In this document: piece after piece, positions 54,601 to 62,590 of the stretch | How positions within the stretch are numbered: the first letter of the stretch is position 1 | Layout: every line of letters begins with the position of its first letter | NCBI GenBank assembly: GCA_034670405.1 | Contig: JAXDDX010000322.1 | Location: 62,001 to 126,000, forward strand | Direction of reading: 5' to 3' | DNA from: Hoplostethus atlanticus | Taxonomy: Eukaryota > Chordata > Actinopteri > Trachichthyiformes > Trachichthyidae | DNA length: 64,000 nt | Program-made: the position numbers and the translations under genes | The notes under the pieces: model-generated | What the model was told of the DNA's origin: nothing | The model's database searches: none | What the model saw: only the letters and a program-made list of their open reading frames with translations

Positions 54601-55683
54601 GGTGTATATTGATGGTCCTGGAACGATCGCTGGATATATGCATCCAATTTCATATCATTCAAATTTGCAAATTTTCAGATGTGACTGAAATGTAGTTGTG
54701 AGATGCATCGTTCCCCAAAGTTGAATCAAAATCCAATCTGTGGTGTCCGAGATATTGCATGTGATGGACAAACAAACAAATTTGGACAGAGACCTATCCA
54801 CCCCGCCACCAACACCATGATGAAATAAAAAATAATACCCAAGAACAAGTTCCTTACTGTGATTTTAACCATAACCATAGAATAGCTTATCCGCAAGTAA
54901 AAACAAATGCCTTCCGGGATATCAGTGCTAGGGTGAGTGTACAATGTTGAGCCTGAGGTGGTTTCAAACCTGTGTCTTCCATTCTCCCAGTACACAACGA
55001 GACTCCTGGGTTCATCAGCTGGGGTGAACTCCAGCTTCTCCACACTCTTTGGCAGGTAGATCTTCAGCTGGCGACCGTGGGCCAAACGCTCATGAAGGTC
55101 ATGGACGGCATAGGAGTCTGGAAAAGAGGGATGGGGAGAAAGACGGCGAGGGAGTATCGTCTTCTGCTTACACCATTTTTGCTTTGGCAACATCGGCAAT
55201 TTTTCAGTCATACCAATATCAAATTCCACCCTCAGATACTCTCACGCTGTTATATATCATCAATCTGTGATGTCCAACGCATTCCAGGAGTTATTTTGTG
55301 ATGAGGTTTTGTAATTTACCTTTTTATTGTTAGCATTTTCCCTCAACCTGCCTTGTCTACTTCTACTTCAGTTAGTGATTTCCCCGATTTCCCAGAATGT
55401 CTTTGGACAAGATTTAGGGATGGAGAAATTAAATGATACTCACCCGCACTAAGGGCGGTGCCCAGCAGGATCACAAGGCTCCAAATCATCTGTACATAGG
55501 AGAGAGGGAAGGAGGCAGATATTGTTCTATTGTCAGAGCTAAGCATTAACAGAAACCCATGACTGCCGACCACTGGTTTGGCAGTAAACCCTGGCCATCA
55601 GATGATCATCATCTTCTACAATGAATTCATTATTCATCAGCAATATGAAGGGCAGTAAAAATCCAGACACTCACTCGCTGCAT
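38691..55683 (-). CDS. Ig-like type I membrane protein with proline-rich tail, 15 coding exons
   Basis: Fifteen minus-strand segments with GT-AG introns and matching phases join into 426 residues. The signal peptide reads MQRMIWSLVILLGTALSAG. Two Ig-like domains follow (about 20-114 and 115-209), with the late-strand motifs YADEGTYT and TSDVGRYT. Neither domain contains a cysteine, so the usual Ig disulfide is absent. Sequons NVT and NTS lie in domain 2. The membrane span is about 220-237 and ends ICCCC before RKK, a likely palmitoylation site. The cytosolic tail (about 190 residues) is rich in P, G and Y, with a PPAY WW-binding motif and the pair VKEE/VKME that fits the SUMO consensus. I do not recognise a mammalian orthologue. 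The ectodomain suggests a surface adhesion or recognition receptor; that is inference. The first exon (MQR) is the least certain. Confidence 0.85.
39203..40565 (+). mobile_element. Long-TIR CG-rich element, copy 1 (1363 bp), nested in hAT
   Basis: It begins TATGGCGGCATATGAGTGAC and ends with the inverse. Terminal inverted repeats of about 300 bp are packed with CGCGCG and GAGCGC words. An exact 6-bp duplication CCATTG flanks it (39197-39202 and 40566-40571). The uninterrupted target TTTGCCCATTGACT is present at about 61420-61436. The interior (about 39525-40250) carries no recognisable transposase. Confidence 0.9.
40798..42011. mobile_element. hAT element with TAGTGATGG ends (1214 bp), nested
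   Basis: The ends TAGTGATGGG and CCATCACTA are inverted repeats, flanked by the exact 8-bp duplication GTAGGAAG (40790-40797 and 42012-42019). It has no transposase frame. A large palindrome at 41290-41783 fills its middle. Confidence 0.85.
41290..41783. repeat. Foldback palindrome of about 494 bp
   Basis: The left arm begins TTACATTGGCCTTTTTCACA and the right arm ends TGTGAAAAAGGCCAGTGTAA. Inside, words such as TGTCCGAGAAGTCCGA, AGAGACTGAACGG and TTCGCGA recur in both orientations, making a multi-hairpin structure. It may be a separate foldback element inserted in the hAT copy; I could not define a target duplication. Confidence 0.8.
42040..42340 (+). pseudogene. ZMYM1-like hAT transposase fragment, copy 1
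   Basis: Reads KKLFGKVNIAAQLDEGCRIG, then CKHNEEVDKNRHILSKIINC, then VKFCGA, close to the copy at 61827-61970. These blocks resemble the region after the TTF-type zinc finger in hAT-derived ZMYM1-like proteins. The catalytic part is gone. Confidence 0.7.
43142..43380 (+). mobile_element. Truncated copy of the TTAA element at 57528
   Basis: Starts at TTAA (43138-43141) with AGGGGGGTATTGTACTCATT and follows the other copy through TTCTCCATTGTAAAGG to about 43320. It then ends in an inverted GGCCGCCTCAC/GTGAGGCGGCC hairpin. Last intron of the Ig-like gene, next to exon 14. Confidence 0.75.
43533..43664 (-). CDS. Ig-like gene, coding exon 14
   Basis: Residues 350-393: GYAPAPVMYSNPPPTAASEP followed by VKEEVKMENM and a TTPPQ end. 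The acceptor is a (TG)n run then TAG. Confidence 0.85.
44317..44337 (-). CDS. Ig-like gene, coding exon 13 (21-nt micro-exon)
   Basis: Encodes YYPGAPM only, residues 343-349. Acceptor CATTCAG, donor GTATGT. Its end resembles that of exon 12 (GAPM). Confidence 0.75.
44491..44514. repeat. (AC)n microsatellite
   Basis: Twelve AC units in the intron between exons 12 and 13. Confidence 0.9.
45052..45138 (-). CDS. Ig-like gene, coding exon 12
   Basis: Residues 314-342, GFNPAYPPQNPVYPPAGPAM then VPPGPGAPM. Phase 0 at both ends, 87 nt. Confidence 0.85.
45687..45755 (-). CDS. Ig-like gene, coding exon 11
   Basis: Residues 291-313, GSTVHPPPNPAGPGQWNGPP then PAA. The donor GTCAGT is weaker than the others. 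The acceptor CCCTTATAG follows a TG repeat (45767-45792 on the plus strand as AC). Confidence 0.7.
45935..45964 (-). CDS. Ig-like gene, coding exon 10 (30 nt)
   Basis: Residues 281-290, VYYHGPDPSM. Acceptor TGTTTGAAG, donor GTACAG. Very short, so support rests on phase and motif similarity to exons 12 and 13. Confidence 0.65.
46008..46525. mobile_element. TTAA MITE, copy 2, 3'-truncated
   Basis: Begins after TTAA (46004-46007) with GGGTGCTATCTATGT and parallels the MITE at 1948-2467 to about 46525, where a LINE tail takes over. An open frame of 117 codons at 46085-46438 is part of this repeat. Confidence 0.7.
46526..46596 (+). mobile_element. LINE 3' tail (ATT)n
   Basis: GATAAAGCACTTTGTAACTG then AAAGTGCTATATTAATTAAG and ATT repeats, similar to 32455-32560. 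Confidence 0.55.
46607..46690 (-). CDS. Ig-like gene, coding exon 9
   Basis: Residues 253-280, GTPETAHASPSGPAGPPPAY then HTPGQPGA; contains the PPAY motif. The acceptor lies on a CT-rich tract ending CTCCAG. Confidence 0.85.
47602..47729 (-). CDS. Ig-like gene, coding exon 8 (transmembrane)
   Basis: Residues 210-252: short stalk DHHETSEGN, hydrophobic PLLALLLLLGIPAGI, then CCCC and the basic stop-transfer RKKIFKQK. Confidence 0.9.
48345..49229 (-). mobile_element. Tc1/mariner element (885 bp), internally deleted
   Basis: The terminal inverted repeats CACCGATCAGCCATAACATT and the inverse AATGTTGTGACTGATCGGTG are flanked by TA on both sides (48343-48344, 49230-49231). It carries part of the transposase on the minus strand. 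It lies in the intron between exons 7 and 8 of the Ig-like gene. Confidence 0.9.
48398..49040 (-). pseudogene. Tc1-like transposase, N-terminally deleted and frameshifted
   Basis: A 5' piece reads HRKRLQWAR and WTMEQWKKVAWSDESRF with the first catalytic Asp. A shift follows just after, and a second frame continues as RVRVRRLPGEEM to FQQDNAPCHTAKIVQEWFEE and PPNSPDLNPIEHLWDVLEKQ. The latter hold the second Asp and the Glu of the DDE triad. The DNA-binding half is missing, so no active protein is expected. Confidence 0.85.
49701..51035 (-). mobile_element. Long-TIR CG-rich element, copy 2 (1335 bp)
   Basis: Same termini as the element at 39203-40565, with inverted repeats of about 318 bp and the exact 6-bp duplication GGGAGG (49695-49700 and 51036-51041). 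The interior is the reverse complement of copy 1, so it was inserted in the opposite orientation. It keeps TTCCAACC/GGGGTAGTGG-type interior blocks and a TTACGTAAAC palindrome. No transposase. Confidence 0.9.
51102..51714. mobile_element. hAT MITE (613 bp)
   Basis: It starts CAGTGGTGGCCGG and ends CGAGCCGCCACTG, with the exact 8-bp duplication GTAGAAAG (51094-51101 and 51715-51722). The right subterminal GGGGCGCCGCCCCTAGCG resembles the left subterminal of the hAT copies at 38949 and 61248. A (TA)n run occurs at about 51608-51646. Confidence 0.85.
52227..52395 (-). CDS. Ig-like gene, coding exon 7
   Basis: Residues 154-209, the second half of Ig-like domain 2, with sequon NTS and the F-strand-like SDVGRYTM. 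Phase 1 exit. Confidence 0.9.
52820..52935 (-). CDS. Ig-like gene, coding exon 6
   Basis: Residues 115-153, the first half of domain 2: RNNKVERIPGETLYISLEGL to EAANVTL with sequon NVT. Ig-like domain 2 is thus split by a phase-0 intron. Confidence 0.9.
53398..53479 (-). CDS. Ig-like gene, coding exon 5
   Basis: Residues 88-115, VTYADEGTYTQKDYWNKELS then TVKVAVI; the end of Ig-like domain 1. Confidence 0.9.
53567..53625 (+). repeat. Dispersed repeat, third copy
   Basis: Shares GCCTCTGAAACAGCATTTAG and GAAACTCTCCACTCAAA with 17919-17980 and, inverted, with 16450-16535. Confidence 0.6.
54187..54244 (-). CDS. Ig-like gene, coding exon 4
   Basis: Residues 68-87, RYNKGRVSGTGNDRRWYIDK. Phase 2 entry, phase 0 exit. 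Confidence 0.9.
54474..54530 (+). repeat. hAT-like left end only
   Basis: CAGTGGTTCTCAAAGTGGGG is a frequent hAT MITE terminus. No matching right end was found nearby. Confidence 0.5.
54970..55117 (-). CDS. Ig-like gene, coding exon 3
   Basis: Residues 19-68, DSYAVHDLHERLAHGRQLKI to YWENGRH; the start of Ig-like domain 1. Acceptor TCTTTTCCAG. Confidence 0.9.
55444..55489 (-). CDS. Ig-like gene, coding exon 2 (signal peptide)
   Basis: Residues 4-19, MIWSLVILLGTALSA and a split Gly/Asp codon. Acceptor CTATGTACAG directly before the ATG; donor GTGAGT. Translation could also start here if exon 1 is not used. Confidence 0.85.
55675..55683 (-). CDS. Ig-like gene, coding exon 1 (MQR), tentative
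   Basis: ATGCAGCGA then donor GTGAGT. It joins in phase 0 to exon 2, giving MQRMIWSL. It is supported only by the ATG, the strong donor and the matching phase. Confidence 0.5.
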
Positions 55684-57527
55684 AGCTTAATGGACAAAGG
55701 CTTTATTTAGACTGCTTCTATGTTTAGTTGCGCAGAACTTCATAACTGACCAATCGGACCACCTCTTTTAGACAGACAACCATGAGCGAACACTTGTCCT
55801 TGAGACCAATGCACAGTTAGTTATTATTATTTACCATATGTTACCATATATTTGCTGGGGATTGAATATCTTCTCTCAGTTCACGGAGTTCTGCATTGAT
55901 GAACATACAGGGTGTGCTTACTTACACGGTATATTTTTGGTCGAGGGGTCTAAATGCCAGGGGTGTTTTGACTGGCAACTTTCCAATTTAGGCGCCCTCA
56001 AGGATATCAATGATCTCACAGGGAAAGGGCGTTCTGTGGCTGCAGCTAGCAGATGGGGGAGGCCTTATCAGTAAGTCAGGGGAGGCTATAAGCAGGGTCA
56101 GTTTCACAGTGTTAGGTAGAGATTCTGCATCACAGCTTGGGTGTTGCAGTCGTATTCTCCCGGTCAAGCTCTTGAGTGCTTTTCTTTAATAAATCCTATA
56201 AACTACAGTTGTCGTCCAGTCTGCTTCTTAACCAAAAACACCTCGGTACTCTGTCCCCTACATTTTTTCCAGAATTTAGGCCCATGACCCCTCCAGAAGG
56301 CTCACCATTAAGTTCTGGTCTGTTATTTTGGAGACAATTCCGACTGCTAATTTTGTAGCAGTGTAATCAGCTGATTTCCAATCACAGATTGAAATTATGC
56401 TTTTTTTTTGCCAGACTTCCTGCTGATGACGGTACGTCATGTAAAAGTGCACAGCAAGAACAGACAACAAAATTTCAATCTAGCACTGTGTTTAACAGAT
56501 TGGTATTATGGCTCAAGACATGACTTTTTTTGCTTTACTCTCATTCATAAGAAAGGTGACCTGCATGCATTGGGATATGGAGTAATAGTAATAATAGTGT
56601 ACACCGGCCTATAACGTCAGTAACCATGGACCTAGTTGTCGTTCGAGGTACATGTGAAAACCAAACACATGTACAATTTCCCATTGTACTGGAGCTTTTC
56701 CCAGCATGCGTTGGGTAGAAACGCCATGAACAGGTCGCCAACAGGTTTCACTATGTATTGTTCAAAAAGCAGTGTTGTTGGTGTTGTTTTATGATTATTA
56801 AATTATTGATTAACTACTGTAGTTTCATAAAACATATGAAACAATCATCAAAAACAACAATAAATAGTTCATATATATGCTTTTAACTAGATTTGAATTG
56901 AATTGAACTGAATATATTCTAGTCAGAGACTTTATGGCCTCTCCTCTTTAGGCTTCTTGTGTCGGGCCCGACGCGATAAGGGGTCTTAAGGGGGCTTTTT
57001 TTGTATTTTTTGCCCCCTCTGTTTAAGCTTTATGTGTCTATAGGAAAATATGTGCATCGGTGTATGCTAGGGCGCTGTCCATAGTATTGAAATGGAGCGG
57101 AGGAGATTGATGGACAGACAGACACGTGATTTAGGCCCAGTCCCAATTCACCCCTTGGCCCTACCCCTTAGCCCTTCCCCTCCGTTTTGCGTGTTCACGT
57201 GTAGGGGTAGGGTGTCCCGATTCTTCGAGCGAGCGGTAGGGCGAAGTGTTAGGGCTACATGGCCCTCCAAACGAAGATTTTTCAGAGGCACACTCAAAAC
57301 CGAGTGTTATGCGAAATCTCCAACAATCATCGGCAAGATGGTGGCGAACGCTGCACAAGCAACAAAAGGAAACCATAAATGTAGTATTTTCTTCGTTAAT
57401 AAAGACTTAAAAATTATTATACCATCGTATTATCTTAGTTTAATGTTTCAATGTATTATAGAACTTTTCTTTATAACAAGCATAACAAAAAATCGCTAGT
57501 ATGCTGATTGTTACAACATTGTTTTAA
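55684..57527. other. Region upstream of the Ig-like gene; promoter expected, no gene seen
   Basis: The minus-strand CTAAATAAAG near 55705 could be a TATA-like box. About 57130-57260 contains AGTCCCAATTCACCCCTTGG and similar CCCTACCCCTT words that resemble interior words of the long-TIR elements (near 50290-50345). It may be another transposon end. The 135-codon frame at 57092-57499 is not recognised. Confidence 0.4.
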
Positions 57528-59281
57528 AGGGGGGGTATTGTACTCATTTTGGGCTATTTAAACTGTTCCTTTACAAGACGTTTGTGAAGTCTATATCAAA
57601 ACATATCCTAAAACCAGCTTCTGTGGTGTGTGTTTCAGTCTCTCATTTTCTCCATTGTAAAGAACAGGCTGTTTTGAGGGCGTGGAGGTTGTATGTAATG
57701 AGCATATCAGAGCAATCAGAGCAGTGCTCATTACATACAACCTACACGCAATGGCCTGGCGGAGGCGGAGAGCAGAGCGCCCATGCTGCTCAAGGTAAAC
57801 AAATAAGCTTGATGCAGAAATCTACCATAACCATGGCGGCCGCTCCAGAACCAACACTGAGACCGTACATGTTTGAGCCGGAGTCTGACCCAGAATGGGA
57901 AGAGGCAGCTGAGGCGGTTCCACTTAGTTTCTCAATGATAACAATTCTGTATAATATTGTACTTTCGTGCCTTGTGTTTGTGTATGTGGGTGTGTGAGCG
58001 ACACTCTCTGCTGTAGCCGGTCTATTTATGGCTCATGTCCATAAGCTTATTGAATACAACTTGCAGACAAGCTAGGATTGACAATTTTGTTGAGCTAGTT
58101 AACCAATATATTATTGGATGCAATCTATTTGCATCCAAACAGCGCAGCCAAACAACCAAACGCGATTGTACTAATGGTGGCTAAAGTTTACCAAGCCTGA
58201 CACGTTCAACAGACTTATAAAACAGACACTGGTCCCAACAAATAACTTTAAGATGAGTCCTGACTCCAACCAATAACTTTACTTTTACTTTACTTTACTT
58301 TTAATGACTCCAGCTTTAGTTTTCTTACTTCTTCCACGCCCAACAAGCCCGTGGCTAGCCCCGCTAGCTCGTTAGCTAACCAGCAGTGAATATACTAACC
58401 AGACTAATTTGGTAAATTAAATCAAAACATGGTGACACTTACAGATTCCAATTTTGCAGATGGGTCACGTACCTTATGAATTGCTCCATCTTTAAGCTTC
58501 AATTTAGATGCTAATCCTGCCGTTGCTCAAGCAGTCTGAGGACTGATCATCACACACAGAAAAAACTGTAGCCGTTAAAAATAAAATTAATCTCTGTCCT
58601 GGCATTTTCGCGTGTTGGGAGACTGTGCAGGGATCTATGTTGCTGCCTGCATCCTACAAAATAATAACTGGAGAGTTGATATATCTCCTGATATGTTGCT
58701 TTAGCTTCAGTCGTCGCAAAGTAATGGTGCATTCCAGTGTACTCGGAAAAAAACGGCGTCCGAATGTGATATGCGCCGATTCTCTTCACTAATGGCGCTG
58801 TAGTAGTTGATGTTGAGTTTAGATGCTTGTAACATTCTGAGACTTACCATACAAACATGAGTTTGCTGCGGGCGATTATGTTTTCCCGAGCAGATGCACT
58901 GGAACACATTTAGATTGGAAGTTAGGAATACCGACTCGATAATTCCGAGTCGGTATAGTCGGACAATGGAATGCACCATAAGCAACGGCTTGCGGCACTG
59001 CCGTGAGCTGCATTTTGCGACGACGTAAATGGGACTGGTTGTTCAACTGGGCGTGGGCATGCTCTGAGAGGGGCTGGATTAGCCCCTTATGACGTCCAAA
59101 GGAACCATTTTCTGAAACGGGCTGTTTTTCTCCTATCTTTGGCACCGTTTTGGGAAAAAGGAAAATACAGAAAAACGGGTTGACTTCCAGATTTCAAATT
59201 TTCTCAGCTGCTTAAGGAAGTAATTTCCTGTGGAACATGTATAAGCGCCAGGAATAAACCGTTTTCCATAATATGGGACCT
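57528..59281. mobile_element. TTAA-flanked DNA element (1754 bp)
   Basis: It starts AGGGGGGGTATTG and ends ATAATATGGGACCT, bounded by TTAA at 57524-57527 and 59282-59285. TTAA duplications fit piggyBac or Kolobok. The left 200 bp recur at 43142-43320. A short frame (about 57835-57940) opens MAAAPEPTLRPYMFEPESDP, which resembles the N-terminus of multi-copy P2X7-like C-terminal-domain proteins of fish. That likeness is from memory and needs a search. A Harbinger-like MITE sits inside. Confidence 0.7.
58725..58978. mobile_element. Harbinger-like MITE (254 bp), nested
   Basis: Perfect 12-bp inverted ends TGGTGCATTCCA and TGGAATGCACCA are flanked by TAA on both sides (58722-58724 and 58979-58981), a 3-bp TWA duplication typical of PIF/Harbinger. 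An internal ACCGACTCG...CGAGTCGGT hairpin lies near the right end. Confidence 0.8.
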
Positions 59282-59285
59282 TTAA

Positions 59286-60344
59286 GGCTGATTTGTGCAT
59301 TCGGTTTAGCCTGCTTGCTTTTCGTGGTTGTAAATAGAACTTCCGGACCTAATTCCATTTTCCCCCCATTGTAGCAATACACAGACAGAAGGGAAACAAA
59401 GTGAAGGGACAGTCAATGAGAGAGAGAGAAAGAGAGAGAGAGATGCAAGCCGCAAACAGCTGTTTCTACGCGCCTCCCCCTGTTGATTTTGACAGAGAAT
59501 CGTTATCGTTCATAAATTCAAAAAATATTTACCGCTCTGCTAGTGCTACGTTCTTATGTGAGAGCTTTGATTAATAAATGTATTCTTTGATTTAGAAACA
59601 GTAGCTTTATGTTGTTTTTTTTAGCAATGTTCTTTGATATATTTACCTCTTCGTTGGAGGAGATAAGTTCAATCTTTGCCCCTTTAAGGCCAATATATAA
59701 GATATGGAATATACACCTGAAATAAGATGCATTAGACTGACTGAAGGCATTTTCAAAACATTTCTGGAAGCATAGCTGCTGAGCCACTGGTTACGAAGGA
59801 GAAAAAGACCTCCAAAAGTCTCCATCTTAATGACACACCCCTGGAGAAATAAAAGGTTCTGAAAAAACAAAACAAAACAAAATGAGGAAACAATGTGTCT
59901 GAGGAATTCCTGTGCTGGTTGTGGCGGGGTCGTGCCCAGGAAGACTGACTGCAGCAAAACATCCTTATCTGTTGGCTCGTGGCTTCTCCGGAAACAAGCA
60001 CTTTCAAACCACTCCAACCCACTAGGAGCAATGAAATGCAACAGTTAAACATTTACACACACACGCCTGCTGGGTAAATACTGTCCTGACACTCACTGCC
60101 ACTGGTCTTTTGTTTGATGTAGGACATTAAGTCCTCGGCAATCCCTTCAAGGCATGTTACCAGACCAATACAGCTTTGTTGTTGGGCAATGTTGACAGCT
60201 TGGCGGTATCAAGGCTGAAAAGTAAACTACTAAACTACTAAGATTATATTTCTACTTGAGTATTTTTGGGGCATGCTGTGAGGCTTCCTTGTGTCAGAGG
60301 GTTAAGGTTGGATACTGTGAGCTCACGACATTGTGGGTTAATCT
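59286..60344. other. Spacer without recognised gene
   Basis: Contains a (GA)n run at about 59418-59444. The open frames on the minus strand (about 59643-60052) overlap each other in different phases and have no splice or motif support. Confidence 0.5.
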
Positions 60345-60425
60345 ATGTACTACTCCTACTACTCCTACTATTACTACTATTCACTTCTACTACTCCTGTT
60401 ATTGCTACTACTATTACTACTATTC

Positions 60426-60457
<32 letters not shown>

Positions 60458-60471
60458 GCTGCTACTACTAC
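60345..60471. repeat. (ACT)n trinucleotide repeat
   Basis: Imperfect ACT/ATT triplets. The poly-Y, poly-T and poly-L ORFs here are artefacts. Confidence 0.9.
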
Positions 60472-60818
60472 CAGAGATGGGCAAAAATCCATCAAAATGT
60501 ATCTTGTTACAAATTACAAATAGGTGTTAATACAATGTTTGAAAATAAATTACAAGTTACAGGTATTTTCAAAATACATTGTAGAAACTGTTAAAAGAAA
60601 AAGTAACTGTCTTAATATTTTGGCTTTTCTCTCTGATTTTGATGCAGAATTAACTTGCAAAAAGTATAGTATTTTGAAATACAAAAATACTGCTCCCAAA
60701 AGTATCTTGATACAAATTACATCTTAATTGTTTTTACTTTAGTCCAATACAGATTGCAAAATATTCAAAAGTAAATATGTATTTCAAATACATCTAATTG
60801 AAATACTGCCCATCTCTG
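60472..60818. mobile_element. hAT MITE (347 bp) inserted into an (ACT)n repeat
   Basis: The ends CAGAGATGGGCA and GCCCATCTCTG are inverted repeats. Flanks ACTACTAC (60464-60471) and ACTGCTAC (60819-60826) match at 7 of 8 positions, consistent with an 8-bp duplication, though the repeat context weakens this. Confidence 0.75.
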
Positions 60819-61159
60819 ACTGCTACTAATGCTACTACTACTATTATTAGCGGTAGTAGTACTAGCAGCAGTATTAATGACTATGTATTAATATTAGAAG
60901 ATGAATTTATTTGCATTTTGGGGTGCCCATGCACCAACACACACAACACATGCAAGGGGAAGTGGCCGCTGAACACAACACACATGCAGGTAGGGTGTCC
61001 GTAATGAATGATTCCTCTGCATTTTTCCCCATCCCCGCCAACCTTCCTCCAGGGGCAGCCAGGGAGCAGTGGGCAGCCCTTATCTTTCGGCGCCCAGGGA
61101 CCAATTCCAGTTGTAGATCCTCGTCGTGGTCAGGGACAGGACAGGATGTTGCATGTTTT

Positions 61160-61247
61160 TAGATGGGGTTCTTTTTTTTTTTTATAGGAGGAGACCCATG
61201 TGAGCACAGGGAGAACATGCAAACTCCACACAGAAAGGCCCAGGAGA
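61160..61247. repeat. Older dispersed repeat, left part, split by hAT insertion
   Basis: GAACATGCAAACTCCACACA is a widespread teleost repeat word. Its continuation resumes after 62481 (CAAACCCAAGACCTTCTTGC to about 62585). The hAT copy at 61248-62473 interrupts it. Confidence 0.65.
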
Positions 61248-62473
61248 CAGTGGCGGCTGGCCAATAGAGGGCGCTAGGGCGCCGCCCCACCACTCCCCAC
61301 ATCCTAGACTTCATTGAATAAGACTTCAAAAATGACTTTCTTTTTTTTTTTTTTTTAAATGAGCGAGGTAAATGTTATATAGTTAGTGAGTAGAATGTAT
61401 AATCTGCGGGCGCAAAAATCTTTGCCCATTGACTTGTTATAAGTTGTACATGCGCAGTTCGCTCCTCTCAGTACAAGAGATAGGAGCTTGGTGGGGGGGC
61501 GCAGCTTTCCTGCGCCCCACCAACGAACTGCGCATGTACAAACAGCATTTATCTGAATGCTGCTGATTTACACACCACCAACCACTGGTTGGCAGCAGAG
61601 AGCGAGTGGATGTACCATCTGACATAAAATGCGCCAGAATGAGACAATATACTCGGTCGTTTTCAAGGAGCTGGTTTAGTAGGAAGGCTTGGCTAACTGT
61701 ATGTAGTGACACCAATGCTTTATTTTGCTTTCCCTGCATCCTTTTTCAAAAGACAGGTCTCAGACCCAGCATGGATTCAGACAGGTTTGAATGATTTAAA
61801 CCACATATCAGAAAAATCAAAAGCAAATGTTTGGGAAAGTAAACATAGCTGCTCAGCTTGATGAAGGCTACAGTATAGGGATCTGTAAGCATAATGAAGA
61901 GGTTGACAAAAACAGGCACATCCTGTCTAAAATAATAAACTGTGTCAAGTTCTGTGGTGCCATAGAGTCATTGAGAAATCTGCATCTCTCAAGGAGAGAA
62001 GGGCACAATTTATGTACACAAAGTTTAAGCCACAAGGTGGCAAAGTCATATGGCTTTGAGCCAGTTCACTCAGCGTTTTGATGGCACTGGGTATTTCAAA
62101 TGTAATACCATATTAATTTATTTTTCTTAAATGTTATTTTCTATTAGGTCTTATTGTGTTCATAATTTTCTGCCATTGTCTCAGGGTTTTGTGTTGTCAG
62201 ATTTCTGTTGCACTTATCGAGGCACTTTTCGCTTACTTTAGTCTTTCACCATTACATATTGTAGTGTAAAAGATAATTATTATAAAGAATTTGCACTAAT
62301 TGAAGTACCTTAACTTACCTTAAGCACGTTTCATTACAACAAATGTTCATTCAGCTCAGCAAATACAAATAAAGGCCTTTTCATTTATTTAAATACACTG
62401 ATGATACCTTAGTACATGTTTGTTTGATTTTTGGTATAGCCCCCCCTGGAGAAAAATGCACCAGCCGCCACTG
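61248..62473 (+). mobile_element. hAT element (ZMYM1-like family), copy 2, uninterrupted (1226 bp)
   Basis: The ends CAGTGGCGGCTGG and CCAGCCGCCACTG are perfect 13-bp inverted repeats, with the exact 8-bp duplication CCAGGAGA (61240-61247 and 62474-62481). It lacks the two insertions seen in copy 1 at 38949-42732 and so preserves their empty target sites. Confidence 0.92.
61640..61995 (+). pseudogene. ZMYM1-like hAT transposase fragment, copy 2
   Basis: The first frame (to about 61794) reads RSWFSRKAWLTVCSDTNALF and CFPCILFQKTG, resembling a TTF-type zinc-finger region. A second frame (61827 on) reads FGKVNIAAQLDEGYSIGICK and NEEVDKNRHILSKIINCVKF. These are adjacent blocks of hAT-derived ZMYM1-like proteins. 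The middle and the catalytic region are deleted, so this is a non-autonomous derivative. Confidence 0.75.
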
Positions 62474-62590
62474 CCAGGAGATAACCCACCTGGGCACCCC
62501 AGAGTCAACAGCGCCCCAGGCAAGAATCAAACCCAAGACCTTCTTGCTGTGATGCAGCAGTGCAAGCACTGCGCCACCATGCCACAATAT
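62474..62590. repeat. Older dispersed repeat, right part
   Basis: Continuation of the repeat at 61160-61247 on the far side of the hAT insertion, ending near CTGCGCCACCATGCCACA. Confidence 0.6.

Noticed and set aside
54972-55301. 109-codon plus-strand ORF
   Set aside because: Antisense to exon 3 of the Ig-like gene.
57092-57499. 135-codon plus-strand ORF
   Set aside because: No domain recognised; its first part shares CCCTACCCC-type words with transposon interiors.
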